Part shown: positions 10,948 through 23,169 of the stretch, one piece after another
How the letters are laid out: each line of letters opens with the position of its first letter
How positions within the stretch are numbered: position 1 is the stretch's first letter
Origin: Botryotinia globosa
Lineage: Eukaryota; Ascomycota; Leotiomycetes; Helotiales; Sclerotiniaceae
Direction of reading: 5' to 3'
DNA length: 64,000 nt
Assembly: GCA_014898425.1 (NCBI GenBank)
Contig: RCSZ01000005.1
Location: 124,001 to 188,000, forward strand
Program-made: the position numbers and the translations under genes
The notes under the pieces: generated by a model
The model's input: only the letters and a program-made list of their open reading frames with translations
Told to the model about the DNA's origin: nothing
The model's database searches: none

Positions 10948-11293
10948 TTCATCGAGGAGTCCTTGTTAAGTTCTACCGAAGCTGGTGTCATCTAGACGAT
11001 GAAGTTCAAACGAGAGATTTTTACTAGGTGTATTGAATCGAGTTGCGTACGCGACATGGCATGTGGGACAGAAACATAAATCTATCGAGGATTTCGTCTC
11101 ATTGTCATTTCATTGCCGACGTCAACTTGTTGTTATTCGAAGTGGGGCAGGGTGTCAATAACACGCTAAACACACTCCCGCGGCCGCAATTCCGAAAATG
11201 CGGGGAGAATGCGACAGCTCTACAATAATAAGTCGCTTTCACAACTCCAATAATTCTTATATACGGAAAAGTTGCCCCCTATTACTTGACAAA
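10948..11293. other. Divergent promoter region
   Basis: About 350 bases between the start of the small minus-strand membrane protein and the start of the thioesterase gene. No coding signal seen. Confidence 0.35.
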
Positions 11294-12306
11294 ATGTCCC
11301 CTAGATTAAAATGTCTTCCAAGACGACTGTTCATAAGTCTGGGGAGCCCCATATCAAAACGTTTCGAAACAACAGTAACGCGCCAACCAGATGCCATTTC
11401 AGATTCACGATGGCTGGGTACGATTAAAGCTAGGATTGGAAAATGTATAATGTTTGGAATGAGTCGAGAACAAGCACGAGATGCAGGAAATATACTCGAG
11501 GTACTGGGGCGAGATTGGAGGGAGCTGTTAGCTGGAAGACATGGTTATTTGGTGGATAGAAAGAGAGCCGGTCTAAGTCGACATAAGGTTGTCTGGGGGG
11601 AAATGGACTGCATGGTATATTCCTCTTCTAGGTAGAAGGAATGGAGAATTGTACCTCCCTGGACGCGTTTTGAAGTAAAACTGGTAGCTAATTTGTAATG
11701 TACTACAGAAACATATTAATAATGTCATGTATATACGATATGCAGAGAGTGCAAGAGTAAATTGGGCTCAAAATTATGCTGTCCACATCGATCCCCAGAA
11801 CCAAGAAAAATGGAGACGAATGTGTACGCCAGAGGGCTATGGAATGATAATGAAAAGCATGAAGACGACGTATCTCTTTGTGAGTCTTTTTTGTATTACA
11901 TTGCTCAATCAGATCGTTCGTATATCGGCACACTTTTACTAACAAACATTAGCCGATGACATGGCCAGATCACATTTCCGTATATCACAAACTCACTCAT
12001 AAACCCAAAAGCAAAGACGAATTCTCTTTCAGATTGGATGTATTAATCGTATCGGAATTACATCAGCGAGCAGCTGCAAGATGCGAGGAAGACATTGTGA
12101 CATATGATTATGTAAAAGGAAAGAAAGAGGGCTTACAACCATGGCTTTTGAATGCTTTTGCGAAGACTTGGGACGAGCAAAATGCGGCGATGAATAATGC
12201 ACTGAAGAAGATTAAGGATATAGAAGAGAAGGTTAGGAAGTTGGAGGTTGATACCTGGGACAGGGCAGATGCGGTAGAGGATATAGGAACTCCGAACAAG
12301 GCTTGA
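11294..12306 (+). CDS. Hot-dog fold thioesterase, probably mitochondrial
   Basis: Three exons (11294-11614, 11709-11879, 11953-12306) give 281 residues. The core KHINNVMYIRYAESARVNW (about residues 108-126) is the 4-hydroxybenzoyl-CoA thioesterase/FcbC-type hot-dog signature (HxNNxxYxxYxE), and the preceding WGEMDCM is the usual D-containing strand before it. The first intron falls directly between these two parts. The N-terminus is rich in Arg, Lys and Ser without acidic residues (MSPRLKCLPRRLFISLGS), like a mitochondrial presequence. The C-terminal 60 residues are predicted coiled-coil and charged. The substrate is unknown; the family hydrolyses acyl-CoA or acyl carrier esters. Confidence 0.85.
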
Positions 12307-13178
12307 AAGGCGAGAGCCAAGGCACGAAAAGTGGTTGGTGTCGACAATTAGCACATTCACGAGGGCGAGAATCATCTCTAGCTACGAGGTGTGCCATAAT
12401 ATGTGCCGAAATTAGCATAGCTGATTCACATGGTACCGACGCAGCAGCAAAACGAGAAGTCTTCCGAGTCTGTGATATGGAAAGTAGAGCAAGGTTTGTA
12501 CTGGGAGATTGGTCTTGCATAGAATGTCAGTGATGAATGATGGAAGGATATGTAAGTGCGTATAACAATCTTATGGACGTCCAAACATCTGCCCCAGTGC
12601 AAGCAATGGATGCCACCCATCTCTCGATTCACAAGAGCCATTCAAACAGCAACCATTTACCTCATCTTGTCTTAAGTGGGCTCTCACTCATTCATATCAG
12701 TCCAAGCACTCTGCCTTGCATAATTTTGCTTCTGCACAAACTCAGCAGAAAGTCTAGCAGAAAATCTAGCATCAACTCTTGTCACTATCAATATCAGTAT
12801 CACCATCTTTCAGTCCTCGTAAACCTATGCATATACACTAGCGAGTTGAGATGAAGGAAGTAGAAATCATTTCTTTCTGCATGATGGGAGTGAAAAGGGG
12901 GCATAGATTCAAGGGATGGGCACGTTTTTATCCTTGTGATACTATCGAACTCACGGCAATATCAATATTTTTCGGCCATATTTGTCACATACGAATCATT
13001 CATTCATGAGTCAAATCGGCACCTTCGTTCCATATTAGTAAAATGGGCTTATGTATTTCTCAAATTCTCGCGAGGAAAGTTCTTCGAAATATTCTAGTCC
13101 CAAATGCCAACAACATTTCCGGAGACCTATCCTATCATTACCTACAAAGATTCTAATTCGAGACACAACCAAATTCAA
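12307..13178. other. Intergenic
   Basis: Between the ends of the convergent thioesterase and SRR1-like genes. Open frames here (for example around 12303-12533 and 12537-12854) have no protein-like composition. Nothing recognised. Confidence 0.35.
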
Positions 13179-14785
13179 TCAAGAGTTCTTCTCATACTCA
13201 CACTGAACACAATGAGAACCCCAAAGCATCTCAGCAAGCGCCCCGCCTTCTTCCCACCACCCCAAATGCACATGTCCTCTCTTCTTCCCTGGACACGCAT
13301 AATGAAAATCTTTCACCATTTCCCATATTCCTGGCCCCAAAGTCTCACTCGGTTGATATCCCCATTCCGTCCCATTTTTCGTCTTCCTCTCCACTAGATA
13401 CCACACCGTCCCATTTTCCTCTTCCTTGGAATCCCAGACTGCTTCTATCTTTCCCAAACTCTCCCCTTTTGTCCCGAAATTGATTGGGCAGAATATATTG
13501 ACGAGAAGGGTTTTGACGCATCGTAAAATTAAATCAAGATAAAAAAGCCCTGGTATCGGTGCATTCAGTACAATCCATCCCCACCATGATATAGTCTTCG
13601 CGCGCCGTTTTGCTTCTACATCTCCCATATCGCAAATATCTCCGGGGATACCAGTCGGACCGGGAAGTTTATGCCAGGCCATGGGTGTGTACCATCCATA
13701 CATTGGCTTTTCTATCTCTTTCTCGTTTCCTTCCGTCGATTCTGGTTCCGGATCAGGCCGCCAGTAAAATTCATAATTCATTGATATTTCACTCATGCGC
13801 AATTCAGTAGCTTCTTTCGTGTCCAGTTTCCATCTAGAATCTCTGAGCTCCGTAAAGGTAAGAGAACTGATGTCGACGAGGGGTCCAAGTTTACGACTCT
13901 TTACCGTGTTTATAAAGCGTCTGAAAACTCGCTGAGCGCTGTATTCGTGTCAGTATAAAACAAAGATATACATCATCTCATCTCATCTCCATCTTCACCT
14001 GAAACTTCTAATAAGGACAAACTCACCCTCCCCTATAGTTCTCCCAGTATCCATTAACCTGCAACGGCGCGCTGACCATCAAGCCCGGCACCACCAACTC
14101 TAACAATCCCTTATGCCAAAATTTGACATGTTTACTCGTTGCAAATAGAAATGTGTTCGGCGTCACCACATTCTTTAATTCATGGTAGTATCGCACGACG
14201 TTTTTTCTATATCCCAGTCCCGCCATGAAGAGTGTTTCGATCCTGCTCAACCCGCGCGGGAAATAGAATGTTATGGCGGTGTCGGGGAGGGCGAAATCTT
14301 CTCCTGAGTTGCGTGTTAGTTTTTGTAGAGCTATATACGATGAATGACATATGACATGTAATAGTTGAATCTAGCTTTTAGCAAAACAAGCCCCTAAAAA
14401 TACTGAAAGTAAACAGGAAAGACTTGCTCAAAATCTCTACCCAGCATTGAAACATAACCAACTGACACAGTCCCTTCAGTCCCTTCGCACCATATTGCAC
14501 ATCCAATTTCCATTCTTCTGCTCTCTCTTTCCTCCTCTCCTCTCCGCGCACCCACCTCCCATCTATCTTCCCAATCCCAACACAAACTGCCGTGGAAACC
14601 ATCAAACACCCCAACGGTAAGATCTCACTCCGTATAAACCCTACCTGCTCCGCATACAGTTCCGATGCTTTCCAATGAGCCTTAAGTTTATGCCATACCG
14701 CGATCATCTGACACATACTTAGCAGATCCTCCTTGGGCGGGATATTGCGACGTAGAACTGGATTTTTCACAGCGGATTCAGCCAT
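13179..14785 (-). CDS. SRR1-like domain protein
   Basis: Three minus-strand exons (14785-14404, 14303-14027, 13938-13179) give 472 residues in phase. The ATG at 14785 is used; upstream in-frame codons are not ATG. An SRR1-like pattern is visible: VCVGIGKIDGRW, then LCQLVMFQCWVEIL, then TAITFYFPRGLSRIETLFMA with LGY, then TPNTFLFATSKHVKFW. This matches the family order of G-x-G strand, QLA-like helix, D/P...LG segment and TxxFxxxPH-like segment, although the usual PH is ATSK here. SRR1 proteins are linked to circadian and stress signalling in plants and to heme or stress roles in yeast. A long C-terminal extension (about 250 residues, with a WRPDPEPE segment) is unassigned. The domain call is from pattern memory, not a search. 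Confidence 0.55.
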
Positions 14786-15750
14786 TTTGGACAACTAATC
14801 AAAATATCCCTAGCGTGTCAAAATCAAGTTGCAAACTTGCAAGATAGGGCGGGTATCGAAATAAAGTATGAGCATATGTTCCCAGATTTTGCAAACTTTT
14901 GGTGCGCTCGCATTTATAGACAAAGCGGAATCTAACAACACATCACCTAATGCAGATTGTTGCAAACCATGCATACATGCACATCGCACTTCTTTGTCAA
15001 CAAAATTCTAGAGATCATGAAAGACCGAAAATTAGGCACATACAAAGAAGATGATGAAAACAGAATCAAACAATTGGAACAAGAGAATCCAGCTAGTAGA
15101 TCCCACGAAAAAATGCTAAAGTTCCGGGCGAAGAGTGATACTTACCCGATTGCACGGTGATTAGTCGAAACCTTGAGTGACTGTATGCAATATAAACATT
15201 GATAGTTTAATTATACTGTATTGTAGTAGTATCGTATGAGCATCACTCCAATAATATCTTGTTCACTATCGAAATGCCTGTGCATGTCATCATTCACCAA
15301 ATCAATCAAAGTAGTGGAAATAAATTTGAAAAGGGGCAAAACAAGTTTATCACGTTGTTCTATACACTAACATGTATCTTGTTTTGCTTGCATATATCTC
15401 ATCTCATCTCAAATCACCCTCGCATACCCATATTCACTCCTTCCCATCTCCCACGCTTTGCCCGGTCAGATCTCTGACACGGTCACACCATCCACCTCTG
15501 AAACCTAATCATTACATGAAAACAAAACCCGATAAGAAGACCGCAAAAGAGAGTGTGGAAAAAGTCGGTTCGAAAATGCATACAACGCTCCACGCCTGCC
15601 AGTAGCCTGCCAAACCACCAATTTCCAAGCCCATGGAATAAACACAAGAAAGAAAAATAAACTCCTCCCCTTTCCGTTCATTGAAATCCATCCTTCTAGC
15701 CATCGAGCTTAGAAGTTGGAGCCTATGCTTTTGCTCCATCCATGCATGTT
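14786..15750. other. Intergenic
   Basis: Contains the promoter of the SRR1-like gene and the 3' untranslated region of CCR4. A short charged frame at about 14957-15160 (ending AKSDTYPIAR) has no recognisable family and is left uncalled. Confidence 0.35.
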
Positions 15751-18078
15751 CTAATCTCTTCGTCGATCATGGTGACTCGACGGACCGAAATCAGGTGGAT
15801 CTTGATGGGGTTTCTTAGTTTTTGGCATCTTGACATTGAATCGGGCTAAGAGTGCTAGATGGTCACTAGGGAAATGGTAGTGCGGTAAACCGGGCACTGT
15901 TCTCATGTACTCTTCATCTACAGGTCCCAACAAATCGGTATTTTCGAGTGCGTTAGTCGAGTACCAGATATGATCAATGTGATCAGTGAAGCCGGGTGTG
16001 TAATTGGTCCAAGTTAATTCTTGTGGACCATCGGCTAAGTTGGTATAGGCGGATCGAAGGGAGAACGGGTGTTCAATTCCATCTCTCGTGAAATTTCCAT
16101 ATTGATAGTTGCCGAGGTCTGGATGATCTGGAGCAACTCTTCCAGTAGCTAACAATTCGTACACACTGGAATCTGAAGTAGAATTCAAATCACCACAAAC
16201 AATAAGCGGTATTTGAGTCTTATTCGTATATTCCATGGACGGGGCAGGTTCTGGGGCAACTTCCACAGGGGCATCAGGGTCTGAATCGTCCGTAATAGTA
16301 TACGCTTTTTTATCTTTGCATGGTGGGTGTCGTTGGTATTTCTCAGCAAATTTGCTGATGCTTTCCATTAGAATTGCGATTTGGATTAGTTTGACATCAG
16401 CATACGCTGGATCCCAGAATATGTGTGCATTGGCAACAATAACGCGTGATCCAGTGAGGCGGTTCTCGAAGAAAGCTAACACTGCAATATGATCCCTAGG
16501 CATGACACGATTGAAAATGTCATGCTGATTTTTCATATCAGGTCTGTTAATTGCGATGTTTGCAAAATCGATAAGTTGCTTGTCGAGAAGAATGTATTTG
16601 TTGTTCTTATAAAAGGTTGCGCAGCCGTCGACAGCCTTTGCAGCCGACTCTGACATAGTCTTTGCTCGTGACTTTGGCCACCATAAACCTTTATAATCTT
16701 TGTATGCAAGTTTCACACTGAGAAATTCGCGGAAGTTTTCGGCATCAACTTCTTGGAGACATACAAAGTCTGCATCTCGTTCTTCGATTTCGCGTAGTAT
16801 CTCGTGCTTCCGGTGCTCCCAATCTAATGCTTTAGATGGAACATAACCGTATTGACTGGGCCCCACATAGTTATCACATAAGATGTTGTAAGAGAAAACA
16901 GTAAACCGTTCGACGTCAGGGGCTACCGTTGTGCCATTCAGTAGATCAATCATTTCTCTAGGGGCGGGAGGAGGAGGTACTTGGACGAATTAGTCACGAG
17001 ATAGGGATTTTAGACTTGTTAACTCACCTGGGGCTTCTTCTTTAAGAGTATGAATAAGAGCTTTAGTTCCCTTCTCCATGATTTCACTTCTAATGGCAGG
17101 ATCCATTTGTTTGTTGCCTTCAATGCCTAACATCTCGAGTTGATAGAGTGATCCAAATGATTGTGGTAATGACGTAAGTTGATTATCGAACAGTAGTAAA
17201 TTCTTCAGATATACACACATGCCTAATTCGGGAGGTAGAGTCTGCAATGCATTGTTTGAGGCATCAAGATGACGGAGGTGTCGCAATTGACCAATGGCTG
17301 AAGGTATGGATGTGAGGGCGTTGGATGCCACGTATAATTCTTGGAGGAAGGTATAGTGGAATACTTCGATTGATAACGCTCGTAGTCCAAGTCCGCTCAT
17401 ATCCATATTATGCCAATCTTGACGCTTAATAGTATCCGTATTCGAGGGCCTGTTTCGACTCGCATTCTCTGATTCTTCCTCGGTTGATATCGTTGTGGCT
17501 TTGTCAACAGTATTTTCCCCTGCTTTGGATCTAGCAAAATAATGCGCACCACTCTGTTTTGCCTTCTTTGCTTCTGCATACAAATCCAATTGTTTCTGCC
17601 AGTGTTCATTCATTACCTGGGCCTGAGCACTGTGTGAATTTGTCGTATGTCCATTTTGTAGGTTTGGAGTGAAAGTGGAAGCCGAATTCTGCATGCCAAC
17701 AGATGGGAAGTTCGCATGATGATTCACCCCGTTGGAATTGTGTGCATTATGGTCTTGTTGAATATTGGCGTGGTGTTGATTATGCTGAGACTGATGGGTA
17801 GGAAAGTGAGGATATGGCATCATGCTTGCCATAGCGCCTCGTCCTGCGCCATTGACACGGCCATGTTGCCCTTGCTGATGGTTAAACATACCGTAAAGAC
17901 CGTGAGCGGGGGATTGAGGATCGGGGGTTCGACTTGGGGATGGAGTATTCGTGTTAAAGGCAGACCGAATGTTGTTTGGAGGTGTCCCAGTACGTATCAA
18001 ATGTCTTGGGTGGTGTGTAGTTTGAGGGTAATAATAGTTCCCAGCGCTCTGCTGTGAAAATCTGTAACCATCTGCCAT
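15751..18078 (-). CDS. CCR4: CCR4-NOT deadenylase catalytic subunit CCR4
   Basis: Poly(A)-specific 3'-5' exoribonuclease of the CCR4-NOT complex, which shortens mRNA tails in the cytoplasm. Two minus-strand exons (18078-17028 and 16979-15751, with a 48-nt intron) give 759 residues. The first 220 residues are low-complexity, rich in Gln, Asn and His. Then come about four to five leucine-rich repeats (for example LQELYVASNALTSIPSAIGQ and LKNLLLFDNQLTSLPQSFG), which bind CAF1/POP2. The C-terminal exonuclease-endonuclease-phosphatase domain has FSYNILCDNY, the catalytic VCLQEVD, VANAHIFWDP, CGDLNST and FPSDHLALLA. The upstream GTG-initiated extension is not used; the start is MADGYRF. The architecture equals yeast Ccr4. 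Confidence 0.96.
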
Positions 18079-20947
18079 TAAAACCACCGCAGATAGGGAT
18101 CTAGCGGAGGCGTCGGCTCAGCTTTATGAGCGCAGGCCGTTGAAGGAGATGGAATGGGCCGAGGACCGGTTAAACTGGTGGTTTCGAAGCTGGAGATCGG
18201 TTTCTTCTTCGTTGGCACATAGGTCTCTCGAAAAGATCTTCTGGAATATACCACGATATCAAAGTCACCAGTGGTGGGATGCGCTACTGTGCGCGAAGCA
18301 ATCGATGTTGGAATCAGATAGATATGTATGTTTTCAAAGTTTCGGTACGGTGAATTGTGTGCGGCGCGTGTTCGGAGTATTTGATCGACCTTTGGACTTT
18401 CGTGAAAGATCTCGCAGATGTAAAGAGTGAACTGTTCAACTTGTAAGTGTCGGGTCTATTGTCTTGTAACTGGTAAGTGGCTATCTTGAGATGTGAACAC
18501 TGTTGAAAGAAAAAGAATTTGTCTTTCCACTTAAGAAGCAAAAGAAATAGTACTACCTTGGAATCAAGATGAAAACCTTCTCATACGTTGAACACTACGA
18601 GGAAAAGAGAATCTTGTAGGATTGAATTCGCTGTATTGATGTTATCGTCAACTTCCTGCTTAAGATGTGGTTCACCCACTAAAAGCTCCAACTAGGACTG
18701 AGCCGAACCTCAACATGGATGAGAGCTTAGCGCCAAAAAATGAAATCACGTGAATCTCAAGCGAGTGACTCTTGGGCTTCAATTCAAAGTTCTCGATGGA
18801 ATCCATAGGATTGTCAATTCTTAGACATACTGAAACTATATATTTTGTCTTTGGCTTTTTACAAAATGTTGCTAAAGTAATATGATAGTATCACATCCTC
18901 AATGCTCTTCAGGCTCTATGAAGTGGGCTTTCTATCCCATTTAAAGCATTAAGGTCTTGTTCCAGGTATAAACAATGAGTACTGCTAGATAGGTATGTAC
19001 TTGCTATGTATGACAAAACGGTACTTGGGTGTCTCTTACATCAATTAACTTTGCTCTTGGAACGTTTTCAGTCTACTCTGTTTCACGTTTCGAATCCATT
19101 GACCTATAGGAAGAATGGTGACTCGAAATCTATTCGAAACAGGTCAATATCCCAATCTTTCATGCTCCTATCCAACTAGATTCTGATGAGGTAACATCCG
19201 TCCTTATCTAATAAGACCAAAAATTGTGCTATGTGGAATATGGAATATGGAATACATTTGTCCCATGTTATATATGCAAGAAGCCTTTTTCCCTATCTTT
19301 TGCTGCATTTTAGATTCTCGAGTCCCAACGTCCTGCAAGGCTTTATTTGATCTGGAATTCTAGATTCATCCAATCTCCAGTATCTCATTTAACACGATTA
19401 GATTCATCCTTTCAGCATAATCTCACAAGTTGCGGGCGGTTAGCAAAGTCGATGGGATTTTTACGCACAACTCTGGATCAAACAGTTACTTTTCAGACGG
19501 TCCGGAGAAGTCACTATGTCTGTCTGAAGGAGCAGCCACGAACCCGAAAGAACACTGTTTAATAGTTCTTATTAGACGACAACTCTTGTGTGAAACCTGG
19601 GGTACGACGACACGGCAGTATGGCTCAAACTGGTTGAAAGCCAACCCAGCCAACATTAATCTCGGGGAACTATCAAAGGTACAAGTCTGTATCACCAATC
19701 GGATCATGATTTAGGTTGGGTGGTGATTGGATCTTCCCATTTAGCAGGGTATATCTGCGAGTGAGCGCGGGGAAAGCTACCAATGCTGAAGTTAACCCTC
19801 CGAGCCCTCCAGGAAATGCTCGCTTCCAATGTATTGGACGTGGAGTTATAGGTCTTACTGCATACTCAATATTTTCAATTTCCCTCAATGAATCGATCCT
19901 TTCTTGAAACCCCAGCATTGGGAAATATAAATACGACCCTAGATATGAGGTTTTTTAGTTGAAAGATGTATGATCATTCCCACTCCCAACGAATTAGTCA
20001 TCTAATTTGATGTTCAAAGTGATCCATGGATCTGATTAATGCATGATTTGTCTACCATAATAGACTTTAGCTTTTTTATATATATCATGATATAAGGCTA
20101 GAATTTTCCCCTCCTTTTCCCCGGATTTTCACAATAAAGAATCAATACTCCACCAAGATCGATATTTGTAACAATATAAATTAATATGGTTGAATATCAT
20201 TATCAGCATCACGAGATATCAATTTAGGATCCTCGAGATCTTCGAAAGTCCCCCCATCATTGGTCTCTACGACACGGAAGTACTCGTACCATAATAGAGA
20301 ACCCTTGACGCCCAGATGCCACTGGGTCGCTCAATACGATCGATTTCTAGGGTTTGCTTGTCGTTCTACCTGGTTTCCCGCTTGGATTTAATGCATAGGA
20401 AGGACTGTTCCATGATTCCACGTGCTATCCATCAGTCACTCGAATATACGAAGCTATAAAGTTTCCAGCCCAATACGTATTTATCTGACTACTCGCCTTA
20501 CTATCTTACTACTTCCGTCCATGGTCAAGAGATCACCTGCAATGCGGAGGATTATACAAACTCTACTCGTACCTACTTAAATACTTCATCAAGCACTGCA
20601 TTCACAAGTCACAAACATCTAGCAGCGTCACATTACTGATACATACATATTTACTACGTTCATCAAATTACCACCCCCAGCTTCCCCGTTTTAACACCGA
20701 AGTCCATTCGTTGTCTGGAACACGAATACCTCGAAGTTCATCACGATACCAAAAGTTGGAGGGGTTTTTGAATTAGGCAAAAATATCAACGGCTTCCCTT
20801 GGGCACTGGACCGAAACCTATAGCCATTATACTCCCGGGAACTCGTCACCTATAACGATGATTTATTAGTTTTTAAATTTTTCACCAATGAGGCCTATTC
20901 GAATAACATAAAATCCAAGGAAAGGGGGATCATCATATTCATTCATC
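18079..20947. other. Long divergent intergenic (CCR4 / methyltransferase)
   Basis: Nearly 2.9 kb between divergent starts. Scattered short frames (around 18140-18430, 19347-19714, 19716-19907) have no protein-like features. A TATATA-rich stretch lies near 20075-20095. It most likely holds long promoters and leaders; nothing specific recognised. Confidence 0.35.
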
Positions 20948-22786
20948 ATGTCTGAAGCAGCCTTCTTTTATAACACCACGGTCCAGAAACCTGATCGTTC
21001 CAAACCGCCATCAGCGCATACAAACATCTCAGTACATTCACAAGCACAACCCGTGAGACTATTTTCCAAAGGCAGATCCAGATCCCAATCCAAATCCAAA
21101 TCCAATTCACAGAAAAATGAACTGTTATCACAATTAGATTCCGACCATCCAGTTCCACGACTAAATCTACAACAAATTCACTCCTCTCCTCCCACTCTTG
21201 TTGGAACGCCTACATCTCGAGGCGATAATCATAACAATAATGATCCATTTTCCGAGGTATTGATCAACACGAAGACTGCAACTAGCTTGACTTCGACTTC
21301 GGGTGTTGTGGGTGTGGGTATGCTATCAACCCCTTTAATCGATTACAAACACTCCGCAAATCAAACCAACAAAGCCCGGGCCGCTTCAGAAGCGAAAGCA
21401 AAGCGCAAATCATCATCAACTTCGGGTCATTCTTCTCACAGCATCAAAAATGCAAGCGGAGTGGAACGGTATGCCTCCACCAATTCCGCCGTCCACCAGC
21501 AGAGAGGAGCTTCCGATTCCGCAGGAAGATCAAACAGTATTTCGAGTACCACTGGTTCGAGTTCCATTTCGAAAATAAATTCATTGGAGCGAGATCGTGA
21601 TCGTGATCGTGATCCATTTGGATCATCGTCACCAGAAGCTCTAATGGCACAACCATTTACGAAACGAAATGGTCGCCGATACCTACGAGATCCTTCATTG
21701 GCATATCCCCTACCATGCGATCTTCCAGAAATTCATCGGCAGACTTTACGAACCATGTTGTTATGTCAAGTCTTCAACGGTCCTACATGTTCATCAGCTT
21801 TCAACAATCGTCCTCCCAAACGAGTACTCGAAGTTGCTTGCGGCACAGGCTTTTGGAGTGTAATGTGCCATAAACACTTTTCGCACAAAGGTCATTCTTC
21901 GATACAATTTACGGGTATTGATATTGCGCCGCTAGCTCCTCGTATGGATGCAGACGATGATATGAATTGGCGATTTGTTCAGCACGACCTAAGGAAGACG
22001 CCTCTCCCTTTTCGCGACGAAGAATTCTCCCTCATTATGGTCAAGGACTTTAGCATGGCACAATCTACAAAAGACAATCCGCAGCCTTTAATGGATGAAT
22101 ATCTACGAATCTTAAAACCTGGAGGTGTATTAGAAATATGGGACGGCGATCATACTATTCGAATGCTATTATCACACGCACCACCGGCTGCAGAGGACCA
22201 AGATAACTCTGTTCAAGCTCACAAACAAATACACACTAATGCAATGGGCGCATATACCATAACGCCACAAACACCATTAGCAGCACCACAAAATCAATAT
22301 CTCATAGACTACAATACATGGATATCCAAGGCCCTCGACACTCGGGATTTACCCACCATGCCATGTACCAGTATTCGACCCATGCTTCTCCAAGAAGCCG
22401 CAGTCCTCGAACAAATCGAAAGTCGAAGATTAGCAATTCCCCTTGGTGAAGTACGTTGGGAACGTGAAGGGGTCGGTGGATCTGCCACCTCCCTTAACGG
22501 ACTTCATGGATCGAAAGGGAAAGCTAAAGAAATTGATCGTAAACACCTTACACCGGGACAAGCGGCTCTTCGCAGAACAGCATTAATGAGCATTATACAA
22601 ATGATTGGGAGTTTAGAACCATTACTGAAAGAAGCGAGTGGAAAAAGTATGGATGAATGGGATCGTTGGTGTGGGAATTTGATGACGGATTTGTTGAAGA
22701 ATCATGGAACATCTTGGGGAGAATGTTTGGAAGTCGGTGCTTGGTGGGCGAAGAAAAAGGATCCAAAGTCTGATTCGACTACTTGA
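20948..22786 (+). CDS. SAM-dependent methyltransferase domain protein
   Basis: Single-exon gene for 612 residues. The first 235 residues are low-complexity (Ser, Asn and Lys rich, with a Ser/Lys/Arg repeat and a short Asp-Arg repeat), probably disordered. The class I methyltransferase fold follows: motif I RVLEVACGTGFWSVM (about residue 291), motif II FTGIDIAPLAP, motif III MVKDFSMAQ and LRILKPGGVLEIWDGD. The segment RRYLRDPSLAYPLPCDLPEI just before motif I is typical of a conserved fungal family of this type (LaeA/UMTA-like in the broad sense). The substrate is unknown. Nothing places it in a biosynthetic cluster: its neighbours are CCR4 and a mitochondrial LYR protein. Confidence 0.8.
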   Translation: MSEAAFFYNTTVQKPDRSKPPSAHTNISVHSQAQPVRLFSKGRSRSQSKSKSNSQKNELLSQLDSDHPVPRLNLQQIHSSPPTLVGTPTSRGDNHNNNDPFSEVLINTKTATSLTSTSGVVGVGMLSTPLIDYKHSANQTNKARAASEAKAKRKSSSTSGHSSHSIKNASGVERYASTNSAVHQQRGASDSAGRSNSISSTTGSSSISKINSLERDRDRDRDPFGSSSPEALMAQPFTKRNGRRYLRDPSLAYPLPCDLPEIHRQTLRTMLLCQVFNGPTCSSAFNNRPPKRVLEVACGTGFWSVMCHKHFSHKGHSSIQFTGIDIAPLAPRMDADDDMNWRFVQHDLRKTPLPFRDEEFSLIMVKDFSMAQSTKDNPQPLMDEYLRILKPGGVLEIWDGDHTIRMLLSHAPPAAEDQDNSVQAHKQIHTNAMGAYTITPQTPLAAPQNQYLIDYNTWISKALDTRDLPTMPCTSIRPMLLQEAAVLEQIESRRLAIPLGEVRWEREGVGGSATSLNGLHGSKGKAKEIDRKHLTPGQAALRRTALMSIIQMIGSLEPLLKEASGKSMDEWDRWCGNLMTDLLKNHGTSWGECLEVGAWWAKKKDPKSDSTT

Positions 22787-23169
22787 GAGGTGATTTACTG
22801 CTTTCGAATCTATCTGGTTTTTCTCCTCCAATCTTCTTTTCATCGTATATTTTTATTGCCTATTACCATTTCGATTATTTCCTCGGCTGGCCTCCACTAT
22901 ATCATATATCTTATTATACATCCCGCGTATGCGAATACATTTTTCACTTCATCCTCGGCCTAGGATATCTCGATTCCGGAACAGATATCCCTTCTCATCC
23001 TGAACCATCTCGACCCCGAAATAAACCTCTCGATATCGAAGCATAGAGCCTATTGGATACATCACCGATATCATGTGTTTTCCGCAAAGCTTGTATATAT
23101 CTCCTACATCTGCATCTACGTCTGCATTTGCATCGGCGTATGCTTGCTATTCATCATTGAATATGATCA
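22787..23169. other. Convergent 3' region
   Basis: Space between the ends of the methyltransferase and LYR protein genes, T-rich just after the methyltransferase stop. An open frame at 22783-23046 is not protein-like. No other feature seen. Confidence 0.35.

Noticed and set aside
12303..12533. Frame overlapping the thioesterase stop
   Set aside because: It begins within the last codons of the thioesterase gene, with no protein-like features.
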